NCBI RefSeq assembly: GCF_010095445.2 | Contig: NZ_WFGV02000040.1 | Span: 1 to 62,828, forward strand | Direction of reading: 5' to 3' | Length of the DNA stretch: 62,828 bases | From: Pseudomonas sp. TNT3 | GTDB lineage: Bacteria; Pseudomonadota; Gammaproteobacteria; Pseudomonadales; Pseudomonadaceae | Shown here: positions 8,366-17,295 of the stretch, in pieces | Numbering within the stretch: the first letter of the stretch is position 1 | Layout of the letters: each line of letters begins with the position of its first letter | Position numbers and translations under genes: made by a program | Notes under the pieces: model-generated | Database searches by the model: none | Seen by the model: the letters and a program-made list of their open reading frames with translations, nothing else | Told to the model about the DNA's origin: nothing

Positions 8366-9055
8366 ATGACCGACAAAAAACTCGAGACGACCGTCGACCG
8401 CGTCTACCAAGGGGTTTACGAGGCGATCAGCAAACGTTCTTTACGCCCGGGCATGAAGCTGGGCGAGGCGTCACTGGCCGAACTTTTTAATGTCAGCCGG
8501 ACGTCGGTTCGTGCCGCGCTCAAGCAATTGGAGGCGGATGGGCTGGTCACGACCGAGCCCAATAAAGGTGCGTCGGTGTCGTTGCCGAGTGACGAGGAGA
8601 TCCGTTCGTTGTTTGAAACCCGGCGCCTGGTCGAGATCGGCATCGTCAGTGAACTGTGCCGTCGGCGGGACACTTCCGTAACCCGGGACCTGCGCGATCA
8701 CTTGTTGCTGGAAGATGAAGCGCATCAAAGCGGTGACCACGAACGGCTGATTCATTTGTTGGGCGAGTTCCACATCAAGCTCGCGCGCAGCCTGAACAAC
8801 CCGGTGCTGCTCGACTGGTTTCAGAAGCTGATTTCCCGTGCCTCGCTGTATGCGGCAGCGCTGGATGACGACAGCCACGAAGCCTGCCGTGACGACGAAC
8901 ACCTGCGTTTGATCGAGTACATCGAGGCGGGTAACCAGAGCGCGGCGATCGAACTCACCTGCCTGCATTTGAACGGCATCGAAAAGGCCATCCTCGACGT
9001 CGCGGCCACGCTGAAAACTGGCTACCATCCGTTTAAGCATTTGATTGAGGTGTGA
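8366..9055 (+). CDS. GntR-family transcriptional regulator, FCD (FadR) subfamily
   Basis: A 229-residue regulator. Residues about 8-75 form the winged helix-turn-helix (LAELFNVSRTSVRAALKQLE, then GLVTTEPNKGASV). Residues about 90-215 form the all-helical FCD ligand-binding domain, with typical segments LLGEFHIKLARSLNNP and DDEHLRLIEYIEAG supplying metal or ligand contacts. The ATG at 8366 has AGGAG nine bases upstream; earlier in-frame starts add a tail with no family similarity. It is divergent from the importer-amidohydrolase cluster and probably controls it in response to the substrate. Confidence 0.92.
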   Translation: MTDKKLETTVDRVYQGVYEAISKRSLRPGMKLGEASLAELFNVSRTSVRAALKQLEADGLVTTEPNKGASVSLPSDEEIRSLFETRRLVEIGIVSELCRRRDTSVTRDLRDHLLLEDEAHQSGDHERLIHLLGEFHIKLARSLNNPVLLDWFQKLISRASLYAAALDDDSHEACRDDEHLRLIEYIEAGNQSAAIELTCLHLNGIEKAILDVAATLKTGYHPFKHLIEV

Positions 9056-9080
9056 CGCTCGATCCATAGCCGCCACCCAC

Positions 9081-9259
9081 CTTGTAGCAGCTGCCGAGGT
9101 ACGAGGCTGCGTTGCGTGTCCGCAGGACCGCCCAGGGGTCGCTTCGCAACCCAACGCAGCCTCGTACCTCGGCAGCTGCTACAGAATCTGCAAAGCGGCC
9201 CCCGGGGGCGGTCCTGCGGACACGCAACGCAGCCTCGTGCCTCGCCAGCTGCTACAAGG
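9081..9259. repeat. Compound REP element of three half-units
   Basis: One arm at 9083-9117 (GTAGCAGCTGCCGAGGTACG onward) is matched by inverted copies ending near 9182 and 9257. The last two arms are direct copies of each other, so the element contains three related units. It fills the 300-base gap between the GntR regulator gene and the hybrid kinase gene; I see no other feature there apart from an unremarkable leader. Confidence 0.8.
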
Positions 9260-9355
9260 TCACAAAGGAACGGATGGTCATACCTTAATGAAACCATTGG
9301 CGCCCCAAGTGCTCGAAGCAAACAGGTGTCATTTCAGGGACAAAAGAGTCAGTCA

Positions 9356-11467
9356 ATGCAGTTTCTAGACGATAGCCACGGGTGTGCCGGATGGAACGGC
9401 GAAATGGCCGGACGCATTCGTGCTTTCGACTGGAGTCTGACCGACCTTGGAAGCTTTGACGCCTGGCCCAAAAGCCTGCGCAGTGCCGTGCAGATGATGC
9501 TCGCCTCGCCACTGCCAATCGTGATGCTCTGGGGGCGGGCCGGGTACATGGTCTACAACGATGCGTACTCCGAATTCGCCGGTGGCCGGCACCCTTATCT
9601 GCTGGGTTCGCCGGTGGAGCTGGGCTGGCCGGAAGTCGCCGACTTCAACCGCCATGTAGTGGATACCTGCCTCGCCGGCGGGACCTTGTCCTATCGCAAT
9701 AAAGAACTGGTGCTGCTTCGCAACGGTGTACCCGAGGACGTCTGGCTCGACCTGTATTACAGCCCGGTCGCCGATGATACCGGGTGTCCTGCCGGCGTCA
9801 TCGCGATGGTGGTCGAAACCACCGACCATGTGATTTCCGAACGCCGGCGACAGGCTGCCGAAGACGCCTATCGCGCCGACAACGAGCGGGTACGCCTGGC
9901 GCTCAATGCCGGGGCATTGCTGGGCTCGTTTGTCTGGGACATCAAGGACAACGTGCTCTCCGGTGATGAACGTTTCGCCCGAACATTCACCTACCCGACT
10001 GACCAGGACCTGGTCAACTTGCCCATGGACATCGCCGAGTCGCGGATTCATCCGGACGATTTCAGCTGGGTTCAGGACCAGGTTAAACAAGCGGTGAAAA
10101 CCGGTGAACCGTTTAACGCCGAATACCGCGTACGTCGCCCTGACGGCAGTTACCTGTGGGTACTGGCGAGCGGTTGTTGCGAGTTCGATGAACAGGGCAA
10201 ACCGCTGCGCTTTCCCGGCGTGCTGATCGACATCAACGAGCGCAAGAACGCTGAAGAATCCTTGCTGCGGTTCACTCGCAACCTGGAGCAGCGCGTGGCT
10301 GAGGAGGTCGAGGCGCGCCTGGCGGCGGAAGAGCAACTGCGTCAATCGCAGAAGCTCGAAGCCATCGGAGGCCTGACTGGCGGCGTGGCCCACGACTTCA
10401 ATAATCTGCTGCAGGTCATCGCTGGCAACCTGCATTTGCTGGCGCGGCATGAGCCGGACAATTCCAACGTTCAACGCCGGGTCAAGGCGTCGATTGTTGC
10501 GGTTGAACGCGGCGCCAAACTGTCCTCGCAGTTGCTGGCGTTTGCCCGCCGCCAGCCGCTGTCGCCTGCGGTCCATCACCCCCGGCAGATCTTCGAAAGC
10601 CTCGGTGAACTGTTGCAACGCACGCTCGGAGAAACACTGCAGATCGCGGTGCGGATGCCGCTGGATTCCTGGTACTTGCACGTGGACCGCAATCAACTGG
10701 AAAACGCCATCCTCAACCTGGCGATCAACGCCCGCGATGCCATGCAGGGTGAAGGTATCCTGGAGCTGAGCGCCGAGAACATTGTTCTCGATCGCGAGTT
10801 CTGTGCCGGCAAAGGCATTGTGCCCGGTGACTATGTGCGTGTTGCCGTGGTCGACAGCGGCGTCGGCATGTCGCCCGACGTCCTTGCCCAGGCATTCGAG
10901 CCGTTCTTCACCACCAAGGCTGATGGCCAGGGCACGGGGCTTGGGCTGAGCATGGTGTTCGGCTTCGTCAAGCAGAGCGGCGGCCATATCGAAATGACCA
11001 GCGTCGAAGGGCAGGGCACGCGGGTGCAGCTGTATTTCCCGCGCAGCCTGCGTGCACCGCAGAGTGAAACGATCACCCAGGAGGCACACTCTCTTGGCGG
11101 TCATGAAACCATTCTGGTGGTCGAGGATAACGAAGCGGTGCGCGTCGCCGCAGTGGAGTTGCTGCAGGAAGAGGGTTACACGGTCCTGACGGCCGCCAAC
11201 GGCGATGCGGCCATGCAGATGCTGCTGGAGGGTTGGGAGGTAGACCTGATTTTCACCGACGTGGTCATGCCGGGGCTGATCAAGAGTTCGGATCTGGCGG
11301 CATGGGCCAAGGTGCAGAAGCCGCCGGTGGCCGTGTTGTTCACGTCGGGGCATACCCGCGACATCATTTCGCGCAATCACCAGCTCAGCGCTGATACCTT
11401 TCTGCTGAGTAAACCCTACGGGCCGGACGCGCTCACCCGCATGGTGCGCAGCGTGCTCAGCGGCTGA
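9356..11467 (+). CDS. Soluble PAS-domain hybrid sensor histidine kinase/response regulator
   Basis: A 703-residue cytoplasmic hybrid kinase with no transmembrane segment. An N-terminal PAS-like domain (about 25-160) is followed by a PAS_3 domain with a PAC motif (about 185-305; YRVRRPDGSYLWV), a coiled coil, the phosphorylation site GGVAHDFNNLL (His346), a HATPase domain with NLAINARDAM, DSGVGMS and GTGLGLSMV, and a C-terminal receiver whose phosphoacceptor is in IFTDVVMPG (Asp635). The HDFNN form of the His box is common in soluble Pseudomonas kinases; the kinase at 14487-16430 has the same form. The ATG at 9356 has no strong Shine-Dalgarno, but the PAS homology begins just after it. Signal and partner are unknown. 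Confidence 0.9.
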   Translation: MQFLDDSHGCAGWNGEMAGRIRAFDWSLTDLGSFDAWPKSLRSAVQMMLASPLPIVMLWGRAGYMVYNDAYSEFAGGRHPYLLGSPVELGWPEVADFNRHVVDTCLAGGTLSYRNKELVLLRNGVPEDVWLDLYYSPVADDTGCPAGVIAMVVETTDHVISERRRQAAEDAYRADNERVRLALNAGALLGSFVWDIKDNVLSGDERFARTFTYPTDQDLVNLPMDIAESRIHPDDFSWVQDQVKQAVKTGEPFNAEYRVRRPDGSYLWVLASGCCEFDEQGKPLRFPGVLIDINERKNAEESLLRFTRNLEQRVAEEVEARLAAEEQLRQSQKLEAIGGLTGGVAHDFNNLLQVIAGNLHLLARHEPDNSNVQRRVKASIVAVERGAKLSSQLLAFARRQPLSPAVHHPRQIFESLGELLQRTLGETLQIAVRMPLDSWYLHVDRNQLENAILNLAINARDAMQGEGILELSAENIVLDREFCAGKGIVPGDYVRVAVVDSGVGMSPDVLAQAFEPFFTTKADGQGTGLGLSMVFGFVKQSGGHIEMTSVEGQGTRVQLYFPRSLRAPQSETITQEAHSLGGHETILVVEDNEAVRVAAVELLQEEGYTVLTAANGDAAMQMLLEGWEVDLIFTDVVMPGLIKSSDLAAWAKVQKPPVAVLFTSGHTRDIISRNHQLSADTFLLSKPYGPDALTRMVRSVLSG

Positions 11468-11474
11468 ATACATA

Positions 11475-11580
11475 CCCCTGTAGGAGCTGCCGAAGGCTGC
11501 GATCTTTTGATCTTGATTTTTCGGGTGAGATCGCCAAACAAAGATCAAAAGATCGCAGCCTTCGGCAGCTCCTACAGGGG
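11475..11580. repeat. REP inverted repeat, 'GTAGGAGCTGCCGAAGG' family
   Basis: Long arms of about 40 bases (starting CCCCTGTAGGAGCTGCCGAA and ending with its complement) flank a short spacer, giving a very stable hairpin. A related copy is at 53770-53849. It starts seven bases after the kinase stop and may act as a 3' end or mRNA stabiliser. Confidence 0.88.
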
Positions 11581-11609
11581 ATCGCATTCCAAATTGATCA
11601 AGGCGGCCT

Positions 11610-14231
11610 ATGACTTCCAATCCAACCTCCGGCATGGTCAGGGTGCGGGGTGCCCGGGAGCACAATCTCAAGAATGTCGATGTCGACATTCCCCGTGACG
11701 CCCTGGTGATGTTCACCGGTGTGTCGGGCTCGGGGAAATCCTCCCTGGCGTTTTCGACGCTCTATGCCGAATCGCAGCGCCGCTATTTCGAATCCGTGGC
11801 GCCTTATGCGCGACGTCTGATCGATCAGGTCGGCGTGCCGGATGTCGACTCCATAGAGGGCTTGCCGCCGGCCGTGGCCTTGCAGCAACAGCGCGGCACA
11901 CCGAGCACACGCTCTTCAGTGGGCAGTGTGACGACCCTGTCGAGCCTGATCCGCATGCTCTATTCCCGCGCCGGCAGTTACCCGCCGGGCCAGCCGATGT
12001 TGTACGCCGAAGATTTCTCCCCCAACACGCCACAAGGCGCTTGCCCGCAATGCCACGGTCTTGGCCGGGTCTATGAAGTCACCGAAGCGCTGATGGTCCC
12101 GGACCCGAGCCTGACCATCCGCCAGCGTGCCGTCGCGTCATGGCCCATGGCGTGGCAGGGACAGAACCTGCGGGACATCCTCGTGACCCTGGGGTACGAC
12201 GTCGACAAGCCATGGCGCGATCTGCCGAAAAAGCAGCGCGACTGGATTCTCTTCACCGAAGAGACGCCGACGGTGCCGGTGTACGCTGGCCTCACGCCTG
12301 ACGAAACCAAAGTCGCGCTCAAGCGCAAAATGGAACCCAGTTACCAGGGCACGTTCACCGGTGCCCGGCGCTACATCCTGCATACCTTCACTCACTCTCA
12401 AAGCGCGCTGATGAAGAAGCGCGTCTCGCAATTCATGCTCGGCAGCCCGTGTCCGTTGTGCGAGGGCAAGCGGCTGAAGCGTGAGGCGTTGTCGGTGACC
12501 TTTGCCGGATACGACATTGGCGAGTTGTCGCAGATGCCGTTGCTGCAAGTCGCCGAGGTGTTGAAACCGGTGGCGGCGCACAGCTACCTCGAACAGGCGG
12601 ACGAGGCGGGCGACGTGTTGACGCACGTGCAGACCCGCGAAGCCCGTGAGCAGCGTGTGGCCCATGGCGCCAGTGGTCACGCCAATGCGCCGGATGTGCG
12701 CCACACGCCCAATCTGTCCGTGGAAAAACGCCTGGCGGCGCAGCGCATTGCCCAGGATCTGCTGGAACGGGTCAGTACGCTCACGGACCTGGGGCTGGGG
12801 TATCTGGCGCTGGAACGCAGCACGCCGACCCTGTCCTCCGGCGAGTTGCAGCGATTGCGCCTGGCGACTCAATTGGGTTCGCAATTGTTCGGGGTGATTT
12901 ACGTGCTGGACGAACCATCGGCCGGCCTGCACCCGGCGGATGGCGAGGCGCTGTTCGACGCACTGCAACGCCTGAAAGCCTCCGGCAATACCTTGTTCGT
13001 GGTCGAGCATGACCTGGAAACGATGCGCCGCGCTGACTGGCTGATCGATGTCGGTCCCGCGGCGGGCGAGCTTGGCGGCCGCATCTTGTACAGCGGGCCG
13101 CCTGCGGGCCTGGCGAACGTAGTGGAATCGCAGACCCGTGATTACTTGTTCGCAGCGCAGGTCGTCCAGCCACGAGACAGCCGCAAGCCGTCCGACTGGT
13201 TGCGCCTGGAGGGCATCACTCGCAACAACCTGAACAACGTCAGCGTCGAGTTTCCGCTGGGCTGTTTTACCTCGGTCACCGGGGTGTCCGGCTCCGGAAA
13301 GTCCAGCCTGGTCAGCCAGGCATTGCTGGAACTGGTGGGCGCGCACCTCGGCCGTGTGGTGAGTGACAACGATGCGCCAGAGCCGAGCCTTGAAGACGAC
13401 GCGCCGCAAGTCAGCGGCGGCCAGGTTACAGCGGGGCTGGGGTCGATCAAGCGTCTGGTGCAGGTCGACCAGAAACCCATCGGCCGCACGCCGCGCTCGA
13501 ACCTGGCGACGTATACCGGTCTGTTCGACAACGTGCGCAAGCTTTACGCCGCGACGGACGAGGCGCGGAAGAAGCACTACGACGCCGGGCAATTTTCTTT
13601 CAACGTTGCCAAGGGCCGGTGCCCGACGTGTGAAGGCGAAGGTTTTGTCAGTGTCGAGTTGCTGTTCATGCCCAGCGTTTATGCGCCATGCCCGACCTGC
13701 CACGGCGCGCGCTACAACCCCGAGACACTGGCCATCACCTGGCAGGGCTTGAACATCGCCCAGGTGTTGCAGTTGACGGTGGACGAAGCGGTCGAGGTGT
13801 TCGCCGAGCAAGCGGGGATTCGTCGTTCGCTGGAGGTGCTGCGCGATATCGGCCTGGGTTACCTGCGTCTCGGCCAGCCGGCGACAGAGCTGTCAGGCGG
13901 TGAAGCGCAACGTATCAAACTGGCCACCGAACTGCAGCGCAATCAGCGCGGGGCGACGTTGTACGTGCTCGACGAACCCACCACCGGGCTGCATCCAAGG
14001 GACGTTGACCGGTTGATGGAACAATTGAATACCCTGGTGACGGCGGGGCACACGGTGATTGTTGTCGAGCACGAAATGCGCGTGGTTGCGCAGAGTGACT
14101 GGGTGATTGATATCGGGCCGGGAGCGGGGGATCAGGGCGGGAAAATTGTCGTGGCGGGGGTGCCGAAGAAGGTCGCCGGTAGCAAGAAAAGCAAGACCGC
14201 GCCGTTTTTGGCTAGGGTGCTTGGCATGTGA
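11610..14231 (+). CDS. UvrA paralogue (excinuclease ABC subunit A-like ATPase, short class)
   Basis: An 873-residue tandem ABC ATPase of the UvrA family. Walker A motifs are GVSGSGKSS at 37-45 and again near 557-565; each half has zinc-finger cysteine pairs (CPQCHGLG, CPLCEGKR; CPTCEGEG, CPTCHGAR). The second signature is LSGGEAQRIKLATEL, but the first is LSSGELQRLRLATQL, with Ser for Gly. Canonical UvrA is about 940 residues, so this is a shortened paralogue resembling the UvrA2-like class seen beside the main UvrA in many genomes. The true uvrA, usually next to ssb, is not in this window. Its role may lie in damage sensing or drug tolerance; neither is shown here. Confidence 0.87.
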   Translation: MTSNPTSGMVRVRGAREHNLKNVDVDIPRDALVMFTGVSGSGKSSLAFSTLYAESQRRYFESVAPYARRLIDQVGVPDVDSIEGLPPAVALQQQRGTPSTRSSVGSVTTLSSLIRMLYSRAGSYPPGQPMLYAEDFSPNTPQGACPQCHGLGRVYEVTEALMVPDPSLTIRQRAVASWPMAWQGQNLRDILVTLGYDVDKPWRDLPKKQRDWILFTEETPTVPVYAGLTPDETKVALKRKMEPSYQGTFTGARRYILHTFTHSQSALMKKRVSQFMLGSPCPLCEGKRLKREALSVTFAGYDIGELSQMPLLQVAEVLKPVAAHSYLEQADEAGDVLTHVQTREAREQRVAHGASGHANAPDVRHTPNLSVEKRLAAQRIAQDLLERVSTLTDLGLGYLALERSTPTLSSGELQRLRLATQLGSQLFGVIYVLDEPSAGLHPADGEALFDALQRLKASGNTLFVVEHDLETMRRADWLIDVGPAAGELGGRILYSGPPAGLANVVESQTRDYLFAAQVVQPRDSRKPSDWLRLEGITRNNLNNVSVEFPLGCFTSVTGVSGSGKSSLVSQALLELVGAHLGRVVSDNDAPEPSLEDDAPQVSGGQVTAGLGSIKRLVQVDQKPIGRTPRSNLATYTGLFDNVRKLYAATDEARKKHYDAGQFSFNVAKGRCPTCEGEGFVSVELLFMPSVYAPCPTCHGARYNPETLAITWQGLNIAQVLQLTVDEAVEVFAEQAGIRRSLEVLRDIGLGYLRLGQPATELSGGEAQRIKLATELQRNQRGATLYVLDEPTTGLHPRDVDRLMEQLNTLVTAGHTVIVVEHEMRVVAQSDWVIDIGPGAGDQGGKIVVAGVPKKVAGSKKSKTAPFLARVLGM

Positions 14232-14330
14232 AAGCGGGTTAGCTAACGGGTCCTATTGTCGGAACGCCGCCGGGGCAAGCCTGGACACAGGTTCAGTGGC
14301 TGTACCCAAATTCGCGAACGACCCGAATCA

Positions 14331-14422
14331 CTGTGGGAGCTGGCTTGCCAGCGATGGCGGCCTGACATGTTGCTGAGATGTCGCCTGACACGACCGCATC
14401 GCTGGCAAGCCAGCTCCCACAG
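14331..14422. repeat. REP inverted repeat between convergent genes
   Basis: CTGTGGGAGCTGGCTTGCCA and its inverted copy ending CTCCCACAG border a spacer containing a partial palindrome (GGCGGCCTGACA region). It sits between the convergent UvrA-paralogue and kinase genes and may serve both as a transcript end. Confidence 0.85.
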
Positions 14423-14486
14423 ATGACCGGTTTGTCCGAAGCGACGCAGTCTAATGCGGGAGCGAGACTGCTCGCGATGAGGCCTG

Positions 14487-16430
14487 TCAGGCACCATCAA
14501 GCGTGCGTCGTACCTTGTCCAGCAGTTCACTGATCTGGAACGGCTTGACCAGCATCTCCATGCCATCGCCAAGAAATACCTGACGATTGATCGCGTTTTC
14601 CGCGTAGCCGGTCATGAACAGGATCGGCAACTTCTCGCGCCAGTCCCGCGCCACGTCCGCCAGCTCCCGGCCGGTCATGCGGGGCAGGCCGACATCGGTC
14701 AGCAGCAGGTCGATGGACGGGTCGTTCTGCAAGCGTTCCAGCGCGCCTTCGATGTCTCCCACCTGGGTGCATCGGTAACCGGCATCCACCAACACTTCTG
14801 CCACGAACATGCGCACCGACGGCATGTCCTCGACGATCAACACATGTTCACCCTCACCCTGAGCGTCGACGAGGGTTGGAGCCACCTTGCTGATGGTCGG
14901 GTCGGAGCTGGCCGGCAGCATGATGGTGACTTCGGTGCCCCGTCGGGCCACGCTGCGGATGTGCGCATCGCCGCCGGATTGACGGGCGAAGCCGTAGATG
15001 GTCGACAGCCCCAGCCCTGTGCCCTGGCCTAACGGCTTGGTGGTGAAGAATGGATCGAAAACCTTGTCGATGACGCTGTGGTCGATGCCGGTCCCGTCAT
15101 CGCGTACGGACAGGGCGACGTAGGCGCCATCCGCCAGATTAGGGTCGCCGTGGGAGTAGGCGGCGTAGGTGCTGACCCAGACATTGCCACCCTGTGGCAG
15201 CGCGTCGCGGGCGTTGATCACCAGATTGAGCACGGCACTTTCAAGCTGGATCGGATCGACCAGCGCGATGGCGGGTTTGGAGGTCAGCTCCAGCTTCAGG
15301 GCAATGCGTTCACCCATGGTGCGCGCCAGCAATTCCTCAAGGGAGCGAACGTGCTCGTTGATGTCCACGGGCCGGGTATCCAGCGGCTGCTGACGGGCGA
15401 AGGCCAGCAGGCGATGGGTCAGGGAGGCTGCGCTCATGGCCGAGTTCAACGCCGCTTCGGCATAGAACTGAACCTTGTCGGTGCGGGAGTCGGCGACGCG
15501 TTTCTGGATCAGTTCGAGGCTGGTGATGATGCCGGTCAGTAAGTTGTTGAAGTCGTGGGCGATGCCGCCCGTCAGCTTGCCCAAGGCATCCATTTTCTGC
15601 ACTTGCAGCAATTGGGCCTCGGTGCGCACGCGTTCGGCGACTTCCTTGGCCAACTGGGTCGTGGCGTCATCGAGACGAGCCAGATGCGAGCGTTCGCGGT
15701 GGCGGTGCTCGGTGACGTCTTCGACGAACACCAGGCTCAATTCGGGGGTGCGGTAAGGTGAAATCTGCCATTCGGCCTCACGGACCTCACCCTGGACGCG
15801 CATGTTCAGGGTGCCTCTCCAGCGTTCGCCGTAGGCCAGACGCAGGCGCAGTTCGTCGATGACGGCGCCCTGGTCCGGCGCGAAGCATTCGCGCAAGGTG
15901 TCTGGATCGAGGTTGTCCTGAATCAGCTGAGCAAACGCATGGTTGCATTCGTGGACGTTGAGTTGTGCATCCAGCACCGCGATGGGGGCGGACACATTGA
16001 CGAAGATCTCGCGAAAGCGCGCCTCGCTTTCACGCAGGGCATTTTCGGTTTCGCGCACCCGCAGCAAGGTGCGCAGGGTCGCCAGCAGTACATCCGGGTC
16101 GACCGGGTGAATCAGGTAGGCATCGGCGCCGGCGTCGAGACCGGTGATGATGTCGCCCGTCTGGATCGACGCCGCAGACACGTGAATCACCGGCAACAGC
16201 GCAGTCGCGCTTTCGGAGCGCAGTTTGCGCACGATGTCGAAACCGCTCATGTCCGGCAGGTTGACGTCGAGGATCAACGCATCAAGCTCGACGTTGTCGA
16301 TCAGGTCCAGCCCCTCGCCACCCGTACCTGCTTCCAGCACCTCGTAGCCGTGGCTTTCCAGGCGCCGGCGCAAGGCATAGCGCGTAGCCACGTTGTCATC
16401 GACGATCAGCAAGCGGATGTCACGTTTCAT
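14487..16430 (-). CDS. Receiver-PAS-histidine kinase-receiver hybrid (stressosome operon output candidate)
   Basis: A 647-residue soluble protein. Domains in order: receiver (phosphoacceptor Asp55 in LILDVNLPD), PAS (about 140-250), coiled coil, His box GGIAHDFNNLL (His292), HATPase (NLVINARDAL, DDGTGID, GTGLGLSTIYG), and a second receiver (Asp579 in LLTDVGLPRM, conserved Lys in LVKPF). In the first receiver the usual Lys-Pro is His-Pro (YLIHPVDP). There is no DNA-binding or GGDEF output, so it probably passes phosphate on. The start at 16430 has GGAG nine bases before it and overlaps the preceding kinase gene by 11 bases. It is the last gene of the rsbRST-containing operon, so the stressosome may act through it. 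Confidence 0.9.
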   Translation of the reverse strand: MKRDIRLLIVDDNVATRYALRRRLESHGYEVLEAGTGGEGLDLIDNVELDALILDVNLPDMSGFDIVRKLRSESATALLPVIHVSAASIQTGDIITGLDAGADAYLIHPVDPDVLLATLRTLLRVRETENALRESEARFREIFVNVSAPIAVLDAQLNVHECNHAFAQLIQDNLDPDTLRECFAPDQGAVIDELRLRLAYGERWRGTLNMRVQGEVREAEWQISPYRTPELSLVFVEDVTEHRHRERSHLARLDDATTQLAKEVAERVRTEAQLLQVQKMDALGKLTGGIAHDFNNLLTGIITSLELIQKRVADSRTDKVQFYAEAALNSAMSAASLTHRLLAFARQQPLDTRPVDINEHVRSLEELLARTMGERIALKLELTSKPAIALVDPIQLESAVLNLVINARDALPQGGNVWVSTYAAYSHGDPNLADGAYVALSVRDDGTGIDHSVIDKVFDPFFTTKPLGQGTGLGLSTIYGFARQSGGDAHIRSVARRGTEVTIMLPASSDPTISKVAPTLVDAQGEGEHVLIVEDMPSVRMFVAEVLVDAGYRCTQVGDIEGALERLQNDPSIDLLLTDVGLPRMTGRELADVARDWREKLPILFMTGYAENAINRQVFLGDGMEMLVKPFQISELLDKVRRTLDGA

Positions 16431-17295
16431 CGGCAGGCTCCATGGCAATGGCCAGCGGGATGATCACGAAAAAGGTCGAACCTGCGCCGGGTTTGCTTTC
16501 GAGCCCCACTTCGCCACCCAACAACGCAGCAAAGCGTTTGCACAAGGATAGCCCGAGTCCGGTACCGCGAAGACGTTTCTGCAAGGGGGAGTCAACCTGA
16601 GAGAAGTCCTCGAACAATGCGCCATGTAGCTCCGGCGCGATACCTATTCCGGTATCGCTGACCGCAAAGCGTACGTGAGCGTCGCCCTCGAGCCGCGCGG
16701 AAACCCTTACTTCGCCGCGTGTGGTGAACTTCAACGAGTTGGATATGAAGTTGCGCAGGATCTGCGCGAGTTTCTTGTCGTCGGTATACAACCTGGGCAA
16801 GCCCACCGGCTCTTCGAAGATCAGGTCCACGGCGCTGGCGTCGACAATCGGCCGGAACATGCCGCGCAGGGCCGCAAACAGGTCGAACATGTCGAACCAG
16901 GCCGGGGAAATGCTGATACGCCCGGCTTCGATCTTCGCCAGGTCCAGCAGGTCGTCGACCATGTCGCTGAGTTCCCGCGCAGCAGTGCTGACGAACGCCA
17001 CCTGCTTGTGTTGCTCGGCACTCAAAGGGCCATCGAGCTCGTCGGTCAACAGGCCGGTGATGCTCAGGATCGAGCCCAGCGGCGTGCGGAATTCATGGCT
17101 CATGTACGACAGGAAACGGCTTTTCAGGTCCGAGGCCTGGCGCAGCTCTTCGGCCTGGTTGTCGAGCTCGGCGTACAGCGCCAACACGCCCTGGTTGGTT
17201 TCATCCAGCTCTTCGCGCAGGGCGTTGGCTTCGCTTTGCAAGCGTGCAACCAGTGCCGTTTGCTCGTCCAACTGACTCATGGGTGTATCAGCCAT
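16420..17295 (-). CDS. Soluble histidine kinase without a sensor domain
   Basis: A 291-residue kinase. Residues about 7-55 are a coiled coil, followed by the HisKA box FLSYMSHEFRTPL (His67) and a HATPase domain (NFISNSLKFT, DTGIGIAPE, GTGLGLSLCKRF). There is no membrane segment and no recognisable input domain, so it is presumably controlled by a partner protein, plausibly one encoded in the same operon. The ATG at 17295 has GGAGG six bases upstream and overlaps the end of the phosphatase gene by eight bases; the downstream hybrid kinase gene overlaps its own end by 11 bases. The tight overlaps argue for stoichiometric production with the stressosome proteins. Confidence 0.9.
   Translation of the reverse strand: MADTPMSQLDEQTALVARLQSEANALREELDETNQGVLALYAELDNQAEELRQASDLKSRFLSYMSHEFRTPLGSILSITGLLTDELDGPLSAEQHKQVAFVSTAARELSDMVDDLLDLAKIEAGRISISPAWFDMFDLFAALRGMFRPIVDASAVDLIFEEPVGLPRLYTDDKKLAQILRNFISNSLKFTTRGEVRVSARLEGDAHVRFAVSDTGIGIAPELHGALFEDFSQVDSPLQKRLRGTGLGLSLCKRFAALLGGEVGLESKPGAGSTFFVIIPLAIAMEPADET

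Noticed and set aside
9081..9259. Possible CRISPR-like array because of three similar units
   Set aside because: The units are inverted and of REP type, with no regular spacers and no cas genes nearby.
9365..11716. A 783-codon open frame on the minus strand opposite the hybrid kinase gene
   Set aside because: Antisense shadow of a clear kinase gene; no recognisable domain and no plausible start region.
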